A DNA stretch of 64,000 nucleotides, from contig JAPEHQ010000005.1 in assembly GCA_027405735.1 (NCBI GenBank), forward strand, positions 1,488,001 to 1,552,000. Reading direction: 5' to 3'. Shown one piece after another: positions 49,664 through 61,264 of the stretch (position 1 is the stretch's first letter; every line of letters starts with the position of its first letter). Source of the stretch: Mucor racemosus (lineage: Eukaryota > Mucoromycota > Mucoromycetes > Mucorales > Mucoraceae). Both the position numbers and the translations under genes were made by a program. The notes beneath the pieces were generated by a model. The model had not been told where the DNA came from and did not search any database. It saw nothing but the letters and a program-made list of their open reading frames with translations.

Positions 49664-51028
49664 CTATTGACAAAGGCGTTTATTGAGAGTAATCGAAGTA
49701 ACGTCATTATCATCTTGAAATTGTCTCTTTGTTGATCCTCCTGTGGTTGTTAAAGGTTGAGAAGAAGGTGGAGAAAGGATATCGAATGATACACCTGAAT
49801 CAGTTCTTTCATAAGCTGTTGCCATTGTAAACTTTTCCTCTTGATGTTGTTGATGTTGAACAAAAGGTGGAGATGGTGGTGACAATGGCTGATGGTGAAT
49901 AATTTGTTGCTGTTGTTGAGGGTAGCTTGAAGTATTCGTTTCATCAGGTGGAGGCGAAGGATAATTATTATTAATACTTGAAGATAATCTCTGTTGATAT
50001 GTATTATTAATATTATTCATCGACAAACTAATTGTAGTTGTTGTTGAGCAGTTGTTGTTTAAAGGTAATTCGGATTTAGCATTGTATCCTTTCTGAATAT
50101 GTCCATGTAATTGAGTATACCATCTGTCAAATGTTGGTTTACTAACGTATAATCGATAATCAATCAATTTCAAAAATGCCATTTCCGCAGCATTAATCTC
50201 TTTAATATCAAGTCCGGTGATTTTGGACCAAGCTTTGTTATGGTAATTTTTGTCATGAAGGTATTTGGAAGCAAGCATAAGAGAAGCCAGAAACATGCGT
50301 CGTCCGCAGCACATTAAATCGTCCATTTGAGTAGTAGTAGAACAAGTCGTGTTTGTCTGCATGTTACCTGACTGTTGCTGTTGTTGTTGCTGTTGTATAC
50401 GTTGATAGAGTTTTTCATGAACGACTTTTTTAACGCGAAAGACGTAAAAAAGACTGATTTGTAATGTCGAATAAGTGGTCTTTGATCTTTTCAAAATTTC
50501 ATTGCAAAATCCTCGAGTTGGCATAACTTTAACTTTTTGATGCTCAATCAAGAATTTTGGATGCCAAATTGAATCAATGACATTAGCAAATGTTTCTATT
50601 CAGACAAAGAAAGAAATCAATAAATGATTTCAAATTACATGGTATAAAGAAAAAAAAAATACGCATATACATTCATATCGAACAAGGGCATGTACATATT
50701 TCCTGATTGGGATCCAAAATCTCTATTGCCAATTTCGTATGCGTCTTTTTTTTCTTTTTTTTTTTTTTTTTTTTAACCAGATAAGGATTTTTTTTTACTT
50801 ACCAACCAATTTTTCAATCATAAAAGTACGTTCTTGACGAGATGAATCCATAAATTGACGGTATTTTTCACATGGAAGTTCTTCAGAATATTTACAATCA
50901 TTTGTTGATAAAGGTGTTATATTGTTGTTGTTGTTGGTGGTGGTGGTGGTGGCTAAAAAAGGCCCAGCAAGATTTGTTGCTGCGGACGGGAAACGTCCAT
51001 TTTCAGGTGGATGTAAATCATTTGCCAT
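49664..51028 (-). CDS. Cyclin of the Pcl type (Pho85-like CDK partner)
   Basis: Two exons, 51028-50803 and 50595-49664, give 385 aa. The cyclin box spans about residues 80-250: ETFANVIDSIW, the helix TTYSTLQISLFYVFRVKKVV, then RRMFLASLMLASKYLHDKNY, NKAWSKITGLDIKEINAAE and FLKLIDYRLYV. This pattern fits Pcl cyclins, which target Pho85-family kinases to substrates in nutrient and cell-cycle control; the ASKYL...NKAWSKI..L form resembles Pcl5/Pas1-like members. A run of eight Q splits the box between helices, and the last ~130 residues are Q/N/P/S-rich and probably disordered. The gene is divergent from dihydroxyacetone kinase with about 1 kb between. The exact Pcl subtype is not settled. Confidence 0.85.
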
Positions 51029-52034
51029 TTAAGTGTGTTGTTTATAATAAAGCTAGCTTGTTCTTTGTATAGTTAAGATGCTTATTCTTTTTTTTTTCTT
51101 TTTCTTCTTGGTGGATGTGTATGAAAAAAAAAGAAACGAATTTAACTTGCAAAGATTAAATGTGTTGAGAGAAATAATTTAAAATAATGGGGGAGGGAAG
51201 GTTCAAAAGGTTTTTTTTTAAAAAAAGAGAATAATAATAAAAAAGAAAGAAAGGACTTTTTTTTTGTTTGTTTTTTTGGGTTTAATAAACTGGTAAGGGA
51301 AGAGGAAAAGAGATGAAGAAAGAGTTGAAATAAAAAGGAAGGTCTTTAAAGACGACTAGGATTCATTTAAAGATGGGATAATAAAAATAAAGTGTGTTGT
51401 TTAAGAGTTCAAAGAGTTGAAAAAGTTGATTTAGTTGCGTAGTCGATTTGTGAGATTTAGAGTAAAAATTCCATACAGTCGCTGTTGGTGTAAAAAAAAC
51501 GTTTTTTCTTCTTCTTCGTAGTGATTTAAAGGAAAAAAAAATTGTTACGCAGTTCAAGGAGGGAATAATTGGTTCTTTTTAGCTTTTTATAGTCCTCTCA
51601 TCTTACAAAAGGGGCCTTCTCACTGGTTGGTGATACAACCAATAATCTCGTGGCGCAGCATCTTTAGAATGGTCAAGATTCTTTTGTAATATATGGTTAA
51701 CGGTGACGTGTAATAAGCTGTTCTGTATTCACAATTGAACATTTAACCGATATGCTTAGTGAGAAAATTAGAAATGCGGTATTCCATTTGAGGGTTGGAT
51801 TTGAGTAACAATCAGTCGGGACACACACACACACTCACTCATTAATTTCATTCTTACTGCATTGTAAAAAAACTTTATCTTTTTGATACATTTCTGTTGA
51901 TTAATCGGCAGCTATTTCGCGTGTTTTGAACATTGGCAGTCCGTATCGATTTTAGCGATTCAAGATAAAAGACGAATTATACACATAGATAACTACAGAT
52001 CAATCAATCAATCGACCTTGTCTTTTTTAAATAA
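51029..52034. promoter_or_regulatory. Shared upstream region of the cyclin and dihydroxyacetone kinase genes
   Basis: The 1-kb region lies between two divergent start codons. The half next to the cyclin (51060-51560) is strongly T/A-rich with many homopurine tracts, probably a long cyclin 5' UTR. An ACACAC repeat followed by CTCACTCATT sits near 51822-51843. Exact promoter elements were not identified. Confidence 0.45.
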
Positions 52035-54135
52035 ATGAATAAAATGAGTTTAATGGAGATTAATACTGGTAAATTGGATGGAATTTAGCATTTTTGATCC
52101 AGTAAATGTTGATATTTCATTGTTGTTTTTTTATAGCCAAACATATAATGAATACTCCAGAAACTGTAGGTATTTTTATATTCATGTGAAATAACATTTA
52201 TTAATGTAAAAATATAGCTTGTTTCTGATAGTATCAAAGGTCTTTGTTATGCAAATCCACATTTACGTTTACTTGAAAAAGAGAAAGGTATAAATTGATG
52301 AAGAAATCACAAATCAAATTTCTGTAATATGAATGCAATTTTGCAATTAGTTGTTTACTATGCTAATGTGGATGAAATGGCTTTGAACCAAGTGACCATA
52401 ATTTCAGGTGGTGGTTCAGGTCATGAACCTGGTTACGCAGGACTCGTTGGTGAGAATTGTCTCGCAGCCAATGTATGTGGTCATGTCTTTGCCTCACCAT
52501 CATCCAGTCAAGTATTGGCTGCTATTGAAAGAGTTCAATCACCTCATGGCACTTTAGTCATTATCATGAACTACACTGGCGATTGCCTTAACTTTGGTTT
52601 GGCTGTTGAAAGAGCTAAAGCAAGAGGCATTAAAGTAGATCTTATTGCTGTTGGTGATGATATTGCTGTTGGTAGATCCAAGGGCGATAAAGTAGGTCGC
52701 CGTGGTATGGCTGGCACTACGCTTGCCATCAAATTGGTAGGTGCTTTAGCTTCAAAAGGAGCTACTTTGGAGCAAGTGAAAGAAATGGCACAATATGCTA
52801 TTGATAATACTGCTACTCTTGGTGTTGCATTTGATCATTGTCATGTACCTGGATCTTTAAGTTTCTCCCAATTAGGACCCAATGAAATGGAAATTGGTAT
52901 GGGCATCCATAATGAAACTGGGTTTCTCAAAGCAAATATGATGCCAGCCAAGGAGCTGGTTGCTAAAATGATGAACATGTTGGTAGACCAACATGATAAT
53001 GATCGTTCCTATTTGAATTTAAATGCCGACAAAACCAACAGTGTTGTATTGTTGGTCAACAATTTAGGTGGTATTCCGATGATTGAATTGAATTTAGTCG
53101 TTAAAGAAGCTGTTGATTATATTTCAAATCAAAATATAAAATTAGAACGTGTTTATGTTGGTCCTTTTGTAACAAGTTTAAATATGCCTGGTTTCTCTAT
53201 CTCTTTATTGGTTGTAGATCATGATAGAAATGTATTGGAATTATTGGATCAGCAAATTTATGTTTCTGGCTGGCCATTAACTGCTGCTCATCATTTCTCT
53301 GATTCCATTCATGGAGTCAATTCTGCTGCTATTAAATCCCCTGAGCTTTTTATTGAGACAAATCATGGCCAAGGTGCAGTATTAGCTTATGTGAAAAAAT
53401 AAGAATCATTTATTTATTTGTTTGTTTTCTATTTTTTTGTTAATAGTTTCCAACCCTAAAGTGATGGAAAATGCTATTCTTGGTGCTACTAACTCTGTAA
53501 TCGCAGCTGAACCTCGTATTACAGATTACGATACTATTTTAGGTGATGGTGATTGTGGACAGACATTAAAAACTGCGGCACTTGGTAATTAAAGAAAAAA
53601 GAGCATCAATATTTACATGGATTTATAACATTCACTAATTATCATACATTAATAAGCTATTCAAGAGGCAATTCCTTCTTTTGATCTTTCATCTGCACCA
53701 AAGACTATTTTAGCCATTGCCGATGTTATTGAGCATTCAGTTGGTGGTACATCTTCAGCAATTTATTGCATTTTCTTTAATGCATTGGCTAGTGGTTTAT
53801 TGAAATATGCAAAGCCATCTGTAGATGCATCTGTTTGGGTTATTGCAGCTAAATATGCTTTATCTACTTTGATGACCTATACTAAAGCTCGTATTGGAGA
53901 TCGAACATTAATGGACACTCTTTGTCCTTTTATTGATACATTAAATCAAGATGCAACCAATATAGATCAAGCAATTAAAGCTGCTCGTAATGGTACTGAT
54001 AGCACATGCAATTTGTCTGCTAAATTAGGTCGTTCATCTTATCTTTCAAATGAAGAGGTTCTTGCATCAGGTATTCCTGATGCTGGTGCATATGGTTTGG
54101 CTGAAATTTTAGATGGTTTAGTTGAGGAATTTTAA
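52035..54135 (+). CDS. DAK1: Dihydroxyacetone kinase (single-chain DhaK-DhaL form)
   Basis: Six exons (52035-52068, 52137-52165, 52218-52287, 52351-53373, 53447-53584, 53657-54135) give 590 aa, typical of eukaryotic ATP-dependent DHA kinases. The enzyme phosphorylates dihydroxyacetone to DHAP, feeding glycerol-derived carbon into glycolysis and detoxifying DHA. The DhaK domain starts with KHIMNTPETLVSDSIKGLC and has GGGSGHEPGYAGLVG and the substrate-binding histidine H207 in FDHCHVPG. The C-terminal DhaL domain has LGDGDCGQTL for Mg-ATP, HSVGGTSSAIY and YTKARIGDRTLMD. The junction at 53373/53447 uses an internal donor (CAAG/GTGCAG); reading on instead gives a premature stop. The first three exons are short but restore the complete family N-terminus. 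Confidence 0.94.
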
Positions 54136-54186
54136 TAAATAATATATGTACAATAACATGAGGGTATTTTAGTTTTTTTTTTGTTT

Positions 54187-54237
<51 letters not shown>

Positions 54238-54325
54238 TTAGGATTCTATTGCCAAGAAGTTGCCTATAATTACTGTCTTTTTAAAATGGAATCAGTATAT
54301 AGTATATATATATATATATATATAT
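54136..54325. repeat. TA microsatellites in the DAK1-ERT1 convergent gap
   Basis: A TA run of about 40 bp (54193-54233) and a second of about 22 bp (54303-54325) lie between the two stop codons. The gap is only 190 bp, so the two 3' UTRs probably overlap here. Confidence 0.8.
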
Positions 54326-55891
54326 TTAATGTTTTTTTCTTACTGGACTATATAAATTATATATTAATATTAATGGACACAAAAACCACATTATATAAAA
54401 AACTTACATGTTGAATTTATCTCTTCTCACGGTAAATGAAAAGCAACAAGACATGGGAACAAGGTCTTTCTTGTTTGTTGTTTCTATAATTTTGTCAGTT
54501 GTAGTGTCATTCTTTTGTCGATATAATAAACATGAAGTTAATACGGCTTTTTGCTTTGGATCAAATGCTATATTTCCATATTTCTAAAGTCGTTTTTTTA
54601 TATACATTAGACATCACATGATATCATTTTATAATATAATAATAATTTTTTTACCTCCCAATAGTTCACAATGGAATCTTCAGCCATAATTTCATAAATA
54701 CACAATTGACCCTATTGTATTTATGAGTATAAATAATATATATACAAGCCTTAACATACATCACGTAATTTGTCAAATGGCACCTTGATTAGGTCAGCGA
54801 ATTCTTTATTGCCTTTGTAAATTTCACCTGTCCTTCTCCATAAACATGCAGGAATTGCCATTGCACTAAACACTCGATCATAATCTAGTAATAACCTTTC
54901 AAATGATTCCTCTACTAGTATTAAATCAATGTCCGTTAAAGACTGTGCTACATCACGGAAAGTTGGTCGGAACATGCCCATTACATTCAAAATACGTTGT
55001 CGACTGTCAGATGACATACTGAGCAATTACATGAGTAAAAATATCAAGAAAAAGTTGTATATACATACTGTTGTTCCATATATCGTTGAAGTCGAGCATA
55101 TCCATTAACGTAATTATAAGGTTTTAAAAATCCTGCTTGATATTTTGCATTTATTACTTCGTTTAATCGATCTTCTATACAACCATCCTTTGGGTCCGCA
55201 GCTGTTAAAAAGAACTGGTCTTGAACATTTGTTTTCTTGGCTGTGGGCATTTCGTCCATATATTCACTTTTGTGTGTGTTAGTCTTGTAATAATATTATT
55301 CTAAAATTATATATTTACTTTAGAATATGAACATCGCTACTACCATTTTCATTGTTATTATTCAATGTTGAATCTAACATGGCGAATGTTAAAGTCATGC
55401 AGATTTGAAATACATAAAAAAAAAAGAAAGAGAGAGAGAGGGGGGGAAAGGAGAGGAAAATAAGAAGAGAAAAAAGCAGTTAAAAAGAGTTACAAGTGGT
55501 GTGAGAAAATATATACAGCATTAATTACTTGCATTATCGACAGGACTTACCCCATGTTTCGCTTCCATTGATACTACCTTCAGGATTCCTTTTTTTCTTT
55601 TCCACAAGTTTTGCAATTGTGCTCGATCGTGATTTATGTTCATCATGGCACATGTCTCCAATGTTTCTTTTTAAACATCTTTGACATGGACGACCTATAT
55701 GTATTGAGTTATTTATATATTCACAAATGTTTAAAATACATTACCTTCGTCGCAAGTCATATGGGATTTTCTACAATGGACACAAGCTGTGATATTTTAA
55801 TGAATAACAAATCATTTTGAAAATTTACAGTATTTTGTTTCTAACCTAACGAAACTTTTCTTTTCTTTGTATTGTTACTAGACTCCAACAT
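54326..55891 (-). CDS. Zn2Cys6-PAS transcription factor of the ERT1/RDS2/AcuK group
   Basis: Nine exons, in transcription order 55891-55846, 55786-55745, 55694-55551, 55373-55319, 55266-55069, 55018-54760, 54711-54655, 54583-54408 and 54347-54326, give 332 aa. The zinc cluster is complete: C17, C20, C27, C33, C36 and C45 in ACVHCRKSHMTCDEG and RPCQRCLKRNIGDMC. The central block (YQAGFLKPYNYVNGYARLQR, MFRPTFRDVAQSLTDIDLI) and the PAS region (AIPACLWRRTGEIYKGNKEF) match ERT1-type factors, which regulate gluconeogenesis and non-fermentable carbon use. The short C-terminal strand CCFSFTVRRDKFN continues as IPV through a proposed 22-nt last exon; without it the protein ends at ...FNM. The protein is short for the group, mainly in the linker after the zinc cluster. 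Confidence 0.85.
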
Positions 55892-56366
55892 ATTATTGAG
55901 TATAAGAAAGAAAGGGAAAAAGAAGGAGTTTATTAATTGTATGTTACATGATGAATCAATTTTTATTTGTTAACCCCTAAAAAAATTGCTTCTCCCCCCA
56001 CATTTGGTATTGTCGCACTAAAAAAATTGAAAATTTCGCATAGATCCAAAAGACTAAACTCGTGTAAAAACATGGAAATCTAAAGTATGTTAAAAAATAA
56101 AAATATGGTCATAAAACAGACACGTTGGGCTATCGTCTCCAGTTATCAAAACGGATATAACTACTCTATAACCCGAGAAATAATTCCTTAAAAAGCCAAC
56201 AGTTTTCAGGAACAGTTACATGTTTCCAAAGAAATTACACACACAAATGCGCATTTACAATCAAAGACCAAACTATATAGAGCACTATTTGTGTATCATT
56301 ATTTTTGCACACTGTCATGCATAATTTAAACGCATAAATAAAATAAAAATTTTGGGGGAGGGGGAT
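55892..56366. other. Intergenic region upstream of the ERT1-type gene
   Basis: This 475-bp region separates two minus-strand genes and should hold the ERT1-type promoter and the 3' UTR of the coiled-coil gene. No element was recognised. Confidence 0.4.
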
Positions 56367-57951
56367 TTATTTTGTTGTCAATGGTTCTACGGGTACTGAC
56401 GATTGGTCATTTTCTGTTGTTATTTTTGGTGGACAAGAAGGGGGAGGTGTAGTTGAAGGAAAGCAAAGAACTCTACCCTTTAACAAAGGTTCATATCTAT
56501 TAGAAATTTTGACAACGAATGGAGGAGAAACACAAAAAGCAATAGTTCCATTTGTTTGACCATCTTCATCATCCATTAATTGAGCATCAAATGATTGTTT
56601 TCCTTCTCTGACATCCACAGCAGTAATACACACTTCTTGTCCTTTTATTGCTGATCCCAAACTCATTGTAAATTCCACTAAATTGCGCAACTTTTTACCA
56701 TATTCGTTCGCCACAGTCATTGCCTGTTCACTAACCGTTGTATCTGACTTTTTCACTAAATATGTAGGATATGCCTTTTGTAATCCACGATATAAATGGT
56801 TCCAATTACGATCCACAAATTTCTTCCAAGTCTGTTGTATATCGCCTACACCACTTTCTGTATTATTTTGAACTACCAACATACTCAACTCTTGACGTAG
56901 CCTTGTGGAAAAGAACGTAGATGTATCATTTTGATCAAACCATTGTTGTAACACTAAAAAGTCATTATTGCATGATAAACCTGGAAATACATTGATATTA
57001 AGGTTTTGCACAAGCACATCCATCATAAATTTCTCTGTCAACATTTGAATACGCTCTGGTGGTAAAGGTTTTCCTAATTGATCAATAGAAGCGCCGAGAT
57101 TAAGCCAGAGTGTGCTTAATTTCTCGGTAGTAGTTTGTGGTTCTGCGTGAGGTAGTAATTCGCTAGCTAGTGAGTGAATCTGTTGTCGAAGTTGAGATAG
57201 TTTTGTTGCTATCGTTTCTGGGTTATCATCACTGGAACGAACAGAACGTAAATGTGCTTGATAATTTTTTTGTAATAAATCCATATCGTGGGTACGTTGT
57301 TTGATTTTTTCCTGCATATTGGATAGTTGTTCTGTTAGTGATGTAACATCTTTCGAATAGAGTTGCTTTTGGGAATCTAAATCTCTTAAAGCTTGTCTTT
57401 GCTGTTGTACCATTTGTTGAATATTCATAGATCTATTACTTCTAATTGACATGTTTCTAGTTAATTTAGAGTTGATGGAGGCTATGATTGTTTGAAAAAA
57501 AAAAAAAACAAAAAAGTTAGTTTATAAGCCTTCCCCTCTTTTTATTTCCCCTGGATCGTTTTTATTTTCTTCTTCTTGTAATAATTGGACTCCCTGTCCC
57601 TCCCCTCTGCCATCTCCCTCAGGTATAAATATTGACTTTACCAGTATCATTATTTAATTGAATACTACGAGTATCCAAATATGAGTTTCTATCGGATGAA
57701 TCGATATACTGCTGTTGTTGTGTCTGCTGGGTACTTAGATGAGAACTTGCAATACTTGATGAACTCTGATAGGTTGATTGCTTTGATAGACCTTGCTGTT
57801 GCTCAGATAGACATATAGAAGATATTGAAGGGGCCATACTACTTTTCTTTTTAGGCTTCTTTTGAAATAATCTTGATATTCTACCAACAGTCTTATTTTT
57901 TGAATGTGGTTTTTCATCTTTATTCAAATTTAAAATTGGTTCCTCATTCAT
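56367..57951 (-). CDS. Uncharacterised coiled-coil protein with basic low-complexity N-terminus
   Basis: Two exons, 57951-57642 and 57481-56367, give 474 aa. I do not recognise the family. The first ~150 residues are Ser/Gln-rich with a basic patch (RISRLFQKKPKKKSSM). A coiled coil follows at about residues 125-185 (MVQQQRQALRDLDSQKQLYS, TEQLSNMQEKIKQRTHDMDLL). The rest looks folded and mostly helical (about 200-400), including ETIATKLSQLRQQIHSLASE and LRQELSMLVVQNN, and ends in a Pro-rich tail. The splice is inferred: exon 1 stops soon after its donor, exon 2 is open in frame upstream of its own ATG at 57452, and the two join as NDTASINSKLTRNMSIRSN. If unspliced, these would be two proteins of 110 and 361 aa. 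No signal peptide or membrane segment is seen. Confidence 0.65.
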
Positions 57952-58289
57952 TGTATTTTTGGATCTGATTTCCTTTTGGTGACTAAAATATCTATATAAT
58001 AAATGAGAAATAAAAAAAGGTTCAAATAGAAAAAGAAATAAACAAAATTTAATTTGAAGGTAATAAGTTATTACATTTCGATTTAATCACCGTCGTTTCC
58101 ACCCCATTCTTGGCAAGCTGAAATGTGTTGTAACTAAGCAAATAATATAAAAAAAAACCGAAATAGGATCCGTTTATATAAATGACAAAATCGGCTTAAG
58201 TATATATATATATATATAATATAACAAAGGAGAAGGAGAGTTTTTATTTGATTTTTTTGATGGTTATTTTTCTTTTTTCTTGAGTAATT

Positions 58290-59210
58290 TTACATGAAAT
58301 CATAATCATCATAACCATTGTCGGCGTAGTTATCATCAGCTGTAGAATTCTTACCAGCAGCAGCAAGTTGAGGGCGTGCTTTTCCCTTTGATTTCTTGGT
58401 TGCTTCTTTAGCGGCTCTTTGTTTCTCGTTTGCAATGGAAGTTAATGAAGAAGCGACCTTCTTAACTTCAGGGTGATTTAAAGGTACAGCAATGTCACGC
58501 AATAATTCATCGATAAACCAACCATAATTATTCCATCTCTGTAAATTGATGATTAATAAAACGTCGAATCTATCTTCTCTCGCATATATAAAAAACTTAC
58601 AGCAGCAGGAATAATAATATCAACTAAGCGCTTACGATAAGCATCCATTTCTACACGATTTCTAGGCTTCCATTCCTCCAAAGGCTTATCCTTCATATCG
58701 GCTATATAAAATTTTTTAATAAATTGAAGCCTTGATAAAATTCACACAACATCACTTACAAACAGATACACCAGAGAAAAGATCAGTAGCACTTGCCATA
58801 TCAGCTTCTAATTCCAATTGACGCAAACGTTCCTTACGAGCAAAAGCATCCTCCTCCTCCTCTTTATCATCTTCACCAGCTAATTTCTTGGCTTCCAATT
58901 CTTGTTTCTTTTTTTCGTCGGCTGCTAGCTTTTCGGCAATCTTTTGCTTCAAAGGAACCTTCTTTTTCAAGACGGGTGCAGGCTTCTTATCCTTTTTTTC
59001 CTTTTCTTCATCGGAATCCTCCCAAGATTCTTTAACTTGGTCTTCAGCATCCTCATCATCCCATTGATTCTTTTTGGGGATAGCAACCTCTACTTCGACA
59101 TCAAGCTCGTCCTCTATTATTATTTTTCATAAAAATATTGTTAATATACTTTTATTTCTTTCTATCTGCTAACTTTCTTGATTATATTCCGTATTACCCC
59201 AATCACTCAT
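58290..59210 (-). CDS. HCR1: Eukaryotic translation initiation factor 3 subunit J
   Basis: Four exons, in transcription order 59210-59198, 59113-58760, 58701-58601 and 58538-58290, give 238 aa. eIF3j is a loosely bound eIF3 subunit that sits in the decoding centre of the 40S ribosome, helps mRNA recruitment and scanning and has a role in ribosome recycling. Family features: an acidic N-terminus (MSDWEDELDVEVEV), Lys/Glu-rich helices (KQKIAEKLAADEKKKQELE), the conserved KERLRQLELEADMASATDLF block, a folded middle (RWNNYGWFIDELLRDIAVPL) and an acidic-aromatic end GYDDYDFM. The first coding exon is only 13 nt; its ATG fits the MxxW start of the family. A possible alternative 3' terminal exon lies downstream at 58117-58083. 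Confidence 0.93.
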
Positions 59211-59559
59211 ATTGTTCAGTTTTGTATTTTATGATAAAAATGAATAAGAAAAAAATCTTTACTTCTTTATATACGCGATGTCGAAAATATGTGACTCTCA
59301 AGAAGCGCGCAAAAACAACCCTTCAACCTGATCATTTCAAAACAATAACTTTTCGTTATGTTTCAAATCAGAACACTATTTTGAAGGGGGGTTTTTTTAA
59401 TACGGGAAAGTGCAATAAAAATATATTAAAAAAGCAAAATTGTTTAATAACATCTGAAATATGTATCAACATTTTTTAATTTTATTTAAACTAAAAAGAG
59501 TGGAAATTCAAACTATGTTCAGTTCATAGCTTGCATGTACTACCATCTTAGTATCTCAG
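59211..59559. other. Region upstream of the eIF3j gene
   Basis: This region must contain the eIF3j promoter. A forward open frame at 59138-59479 overlaps it but has no family resemblance and is not called. Confidence 0.4.
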
Positions 59560-60049
59560 AATTTTTTGTGAGCGTTATATTGACCTAGCCTTCACCAAAA
59601 TTGACCTGAAATCGATTGTAAAAAATGACCGCCCAAATTGAGGTATTAATTTTTTGTATTTACAAGATAGATCCTATCTAAAGCTACTCTGAATTTTTTA
59701 TTTCAGGAAAAAATATTGATTTTTGGTTGAGATAATCAAAATGGTAGTTCATATCACACCTTAAAATTTATCATGGCGGGGTTCCAAAATCGATTTGCAA
59801 AAAAATGATTGAAAAATGATACAAAAAATAAATTCGTTTAGTAGCTCATGAACTGCAACGTAAGTCAATCTAGCTTATTAAATACTTTCTTTACAGTTTT
59901 GGATTCTGCATCCATCTAAACAAAATTCAAACAAATGTTTCACATTAAATCTTGCATAAAATGCGATTGAAATTTTGGAGGTTTTTTGAAGATATGCATC
60001 ATTTTTTGTAAGCCAAATTTGAATATAAATAATGGAAATGGTGCACAGC

Positions 60050-60315
60050 AAAATTATCTATCAATCGAGCTATCGCTTAACATTTTAGCTACATTTTTCG
60101 TAGAGAAAACGAGATTTTTGTTGAATTTTTTTTTAAATTCAGAATTTGGGATGAGGGTATACAAGGGAAAAATTGATGCTAGAAACGAGAGTATATCTCT
60201 GTACACGTTTTTGAGGATTTCTCCACGAAAAATCAATATTTTGAAAAAAACTAAATTGGATCCAAGAGAGCCCAATGAGGTCAATGGTATAAATGTAAAA
60301 AAATGCTGCTCAACC
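60050..60315 (+). other. Open frame in copy B2 conserved with copy B1, cut by the MITE
   Basis: Reads QQNYLSIEL to NVKK in the same frame as 24260-24540, sharing FFVEKTRFL, NSEFGMRVY, ISLYTFLRISPRKINIL and KTKL. Many differences between the copies are third-position synonymous changes such as TAT/TAC, ACA/ACG and AGA/AGG. The MITE at 60316 ends the frame shortly after. No domain was recognised. Confidence 0.4.
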
Positions 60316-60678
60316 TAGGAATGGGCTTCGATTCGAGTTTGAATCGAGTTTTAACGGAAACGGCCATTCGATTCGAGTTGGAAAACGGCCCGTTCTTTTG
60401 TAACCCAGATAAAAAACGGGGTGGGAGCAAGTATTGGTTTGCCTTAAGGAGGCTGTTAATAGCAACATTGTCAAGTTAATATGGGATTATGAATTGATAA
60501 TAGCATATTTGACAGTTTCACAACTTGAAGTATTTTTTCAATCCTGTTTTCGAGCTTAGCTAACAAAAAAAAAAAAGAAGAAACTCGAATACCCTCATTC
60601 GAGTTTGCATAAAAAACGGCCCGTTAAAGCAGTCAAACTCGGTTAACCGTAATACGATGCGTTGTTTGTGAAATCCTA
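60316..60678. mobile_element. 363-bp hAT-like MITE, copy 2
   Basis: Same length as the copy at 23108-23470 and about 99% identical, with the TAGGA...TCCTA ends. A perfect 8-bp target duplication GCTCAACC flanks it (60308-60315, 60679-60686). Copy B1 of the host repeat (24531-24550) shows the uninterrupted sequence. Both copies lie in the same orientation relative to family B but at different positions within it, so they are independent insertions. Confidence 0.9.
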
Positions 60679-60814
60679 GCTCAACCTAACAAATATTTTG
60701 AAATCTACTACGAAAATGTTAAAAAAATGAAAAAAAATAAAAGTGTCTGGAACTTTTTCATACTGAAATATGTTATAGGGCGCGTCAAAACAAGCAAGTT
60801 TTATTATTAGAAAA

Positions 60815-60888
60815 TAAGAATGCTGTCGAGCCCAGCTTATGCTAGTAAGTTTGGCTAGCAAAAAAAACCCGACTCGACACCAATGCTA
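60815..60888. mobile_element. 74-bp hAT-like mini-MITE (mini-MITE copy 2)
   Basis: Begins TAAGAATGCTGTCGAGCC and ends CTCGACACCAATGCTA. The flanks TTAGAAAA (60807-60814) and TTAGAAAG (60889-60896) form a 7/8 target duplication. The matching position in copy B1 (24657-24675) lacks it. The core is close to the copy at 16857-16926. Confidence 0.68.
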
Positions 60889-61264
60889 TTAGAAAGTGTA
60901 GGATATCTTAATTTTTTCCAGAGATATTAAATCTCAAAGTTTTGAATTTTTCAAGCAGAGGAAGACAGGTTTCTGTTTGAAAGTTACGCTTTGATCCTTC
61001 AAAAGCAGCTGTTAACTAATTAAATCAAAATGTGTTATTTATACTGTACATATACTGCGCATTATATTATACAACTTCAAAATTCAATTTCAAACCATTA
61101 TTCGATTTTATAAAAATTTTCAAAGAATATCTGAAGCATCCTCCTATGTAATACAGTATACAAAATAGTTTAATAAATAAGTGCACGTTCTTATTTTATT
61201 ATTTCTACAGCAACTTAGGGAGGCTGAACCTTTGCAAATATATGGATTAATACTAGACGTACCT

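Larger units (their letters stand above)
59560..61264 (+). repeat. Family B repeat, copy B2
   Basis: Colinear with copy B1 (23820-24680) at roughly 75-85% identity by eye, then with 16620-16960. It is interrupted by the 363-bp MITE (60316-60678) and by a mini-MITE (60815-60888). It retains the conserved open frame at 60050-60310. Ends are approximate. Confidence 0.7.

Noticed and set aside
53374..53402. Dihydroxyacetone kinase as two separate genes split at the stop near 53402
   Set aside because: An internal GT donor at 53374 joins DhaK and DhaL parts in phase, as in other fungal single-chain enzymes.
59138..59479. 113-codon forward frame over the eIF3j start region
   Set aside because: It overlaps the eIF3j first exon and promoter on the other strand and has no family resemblance.
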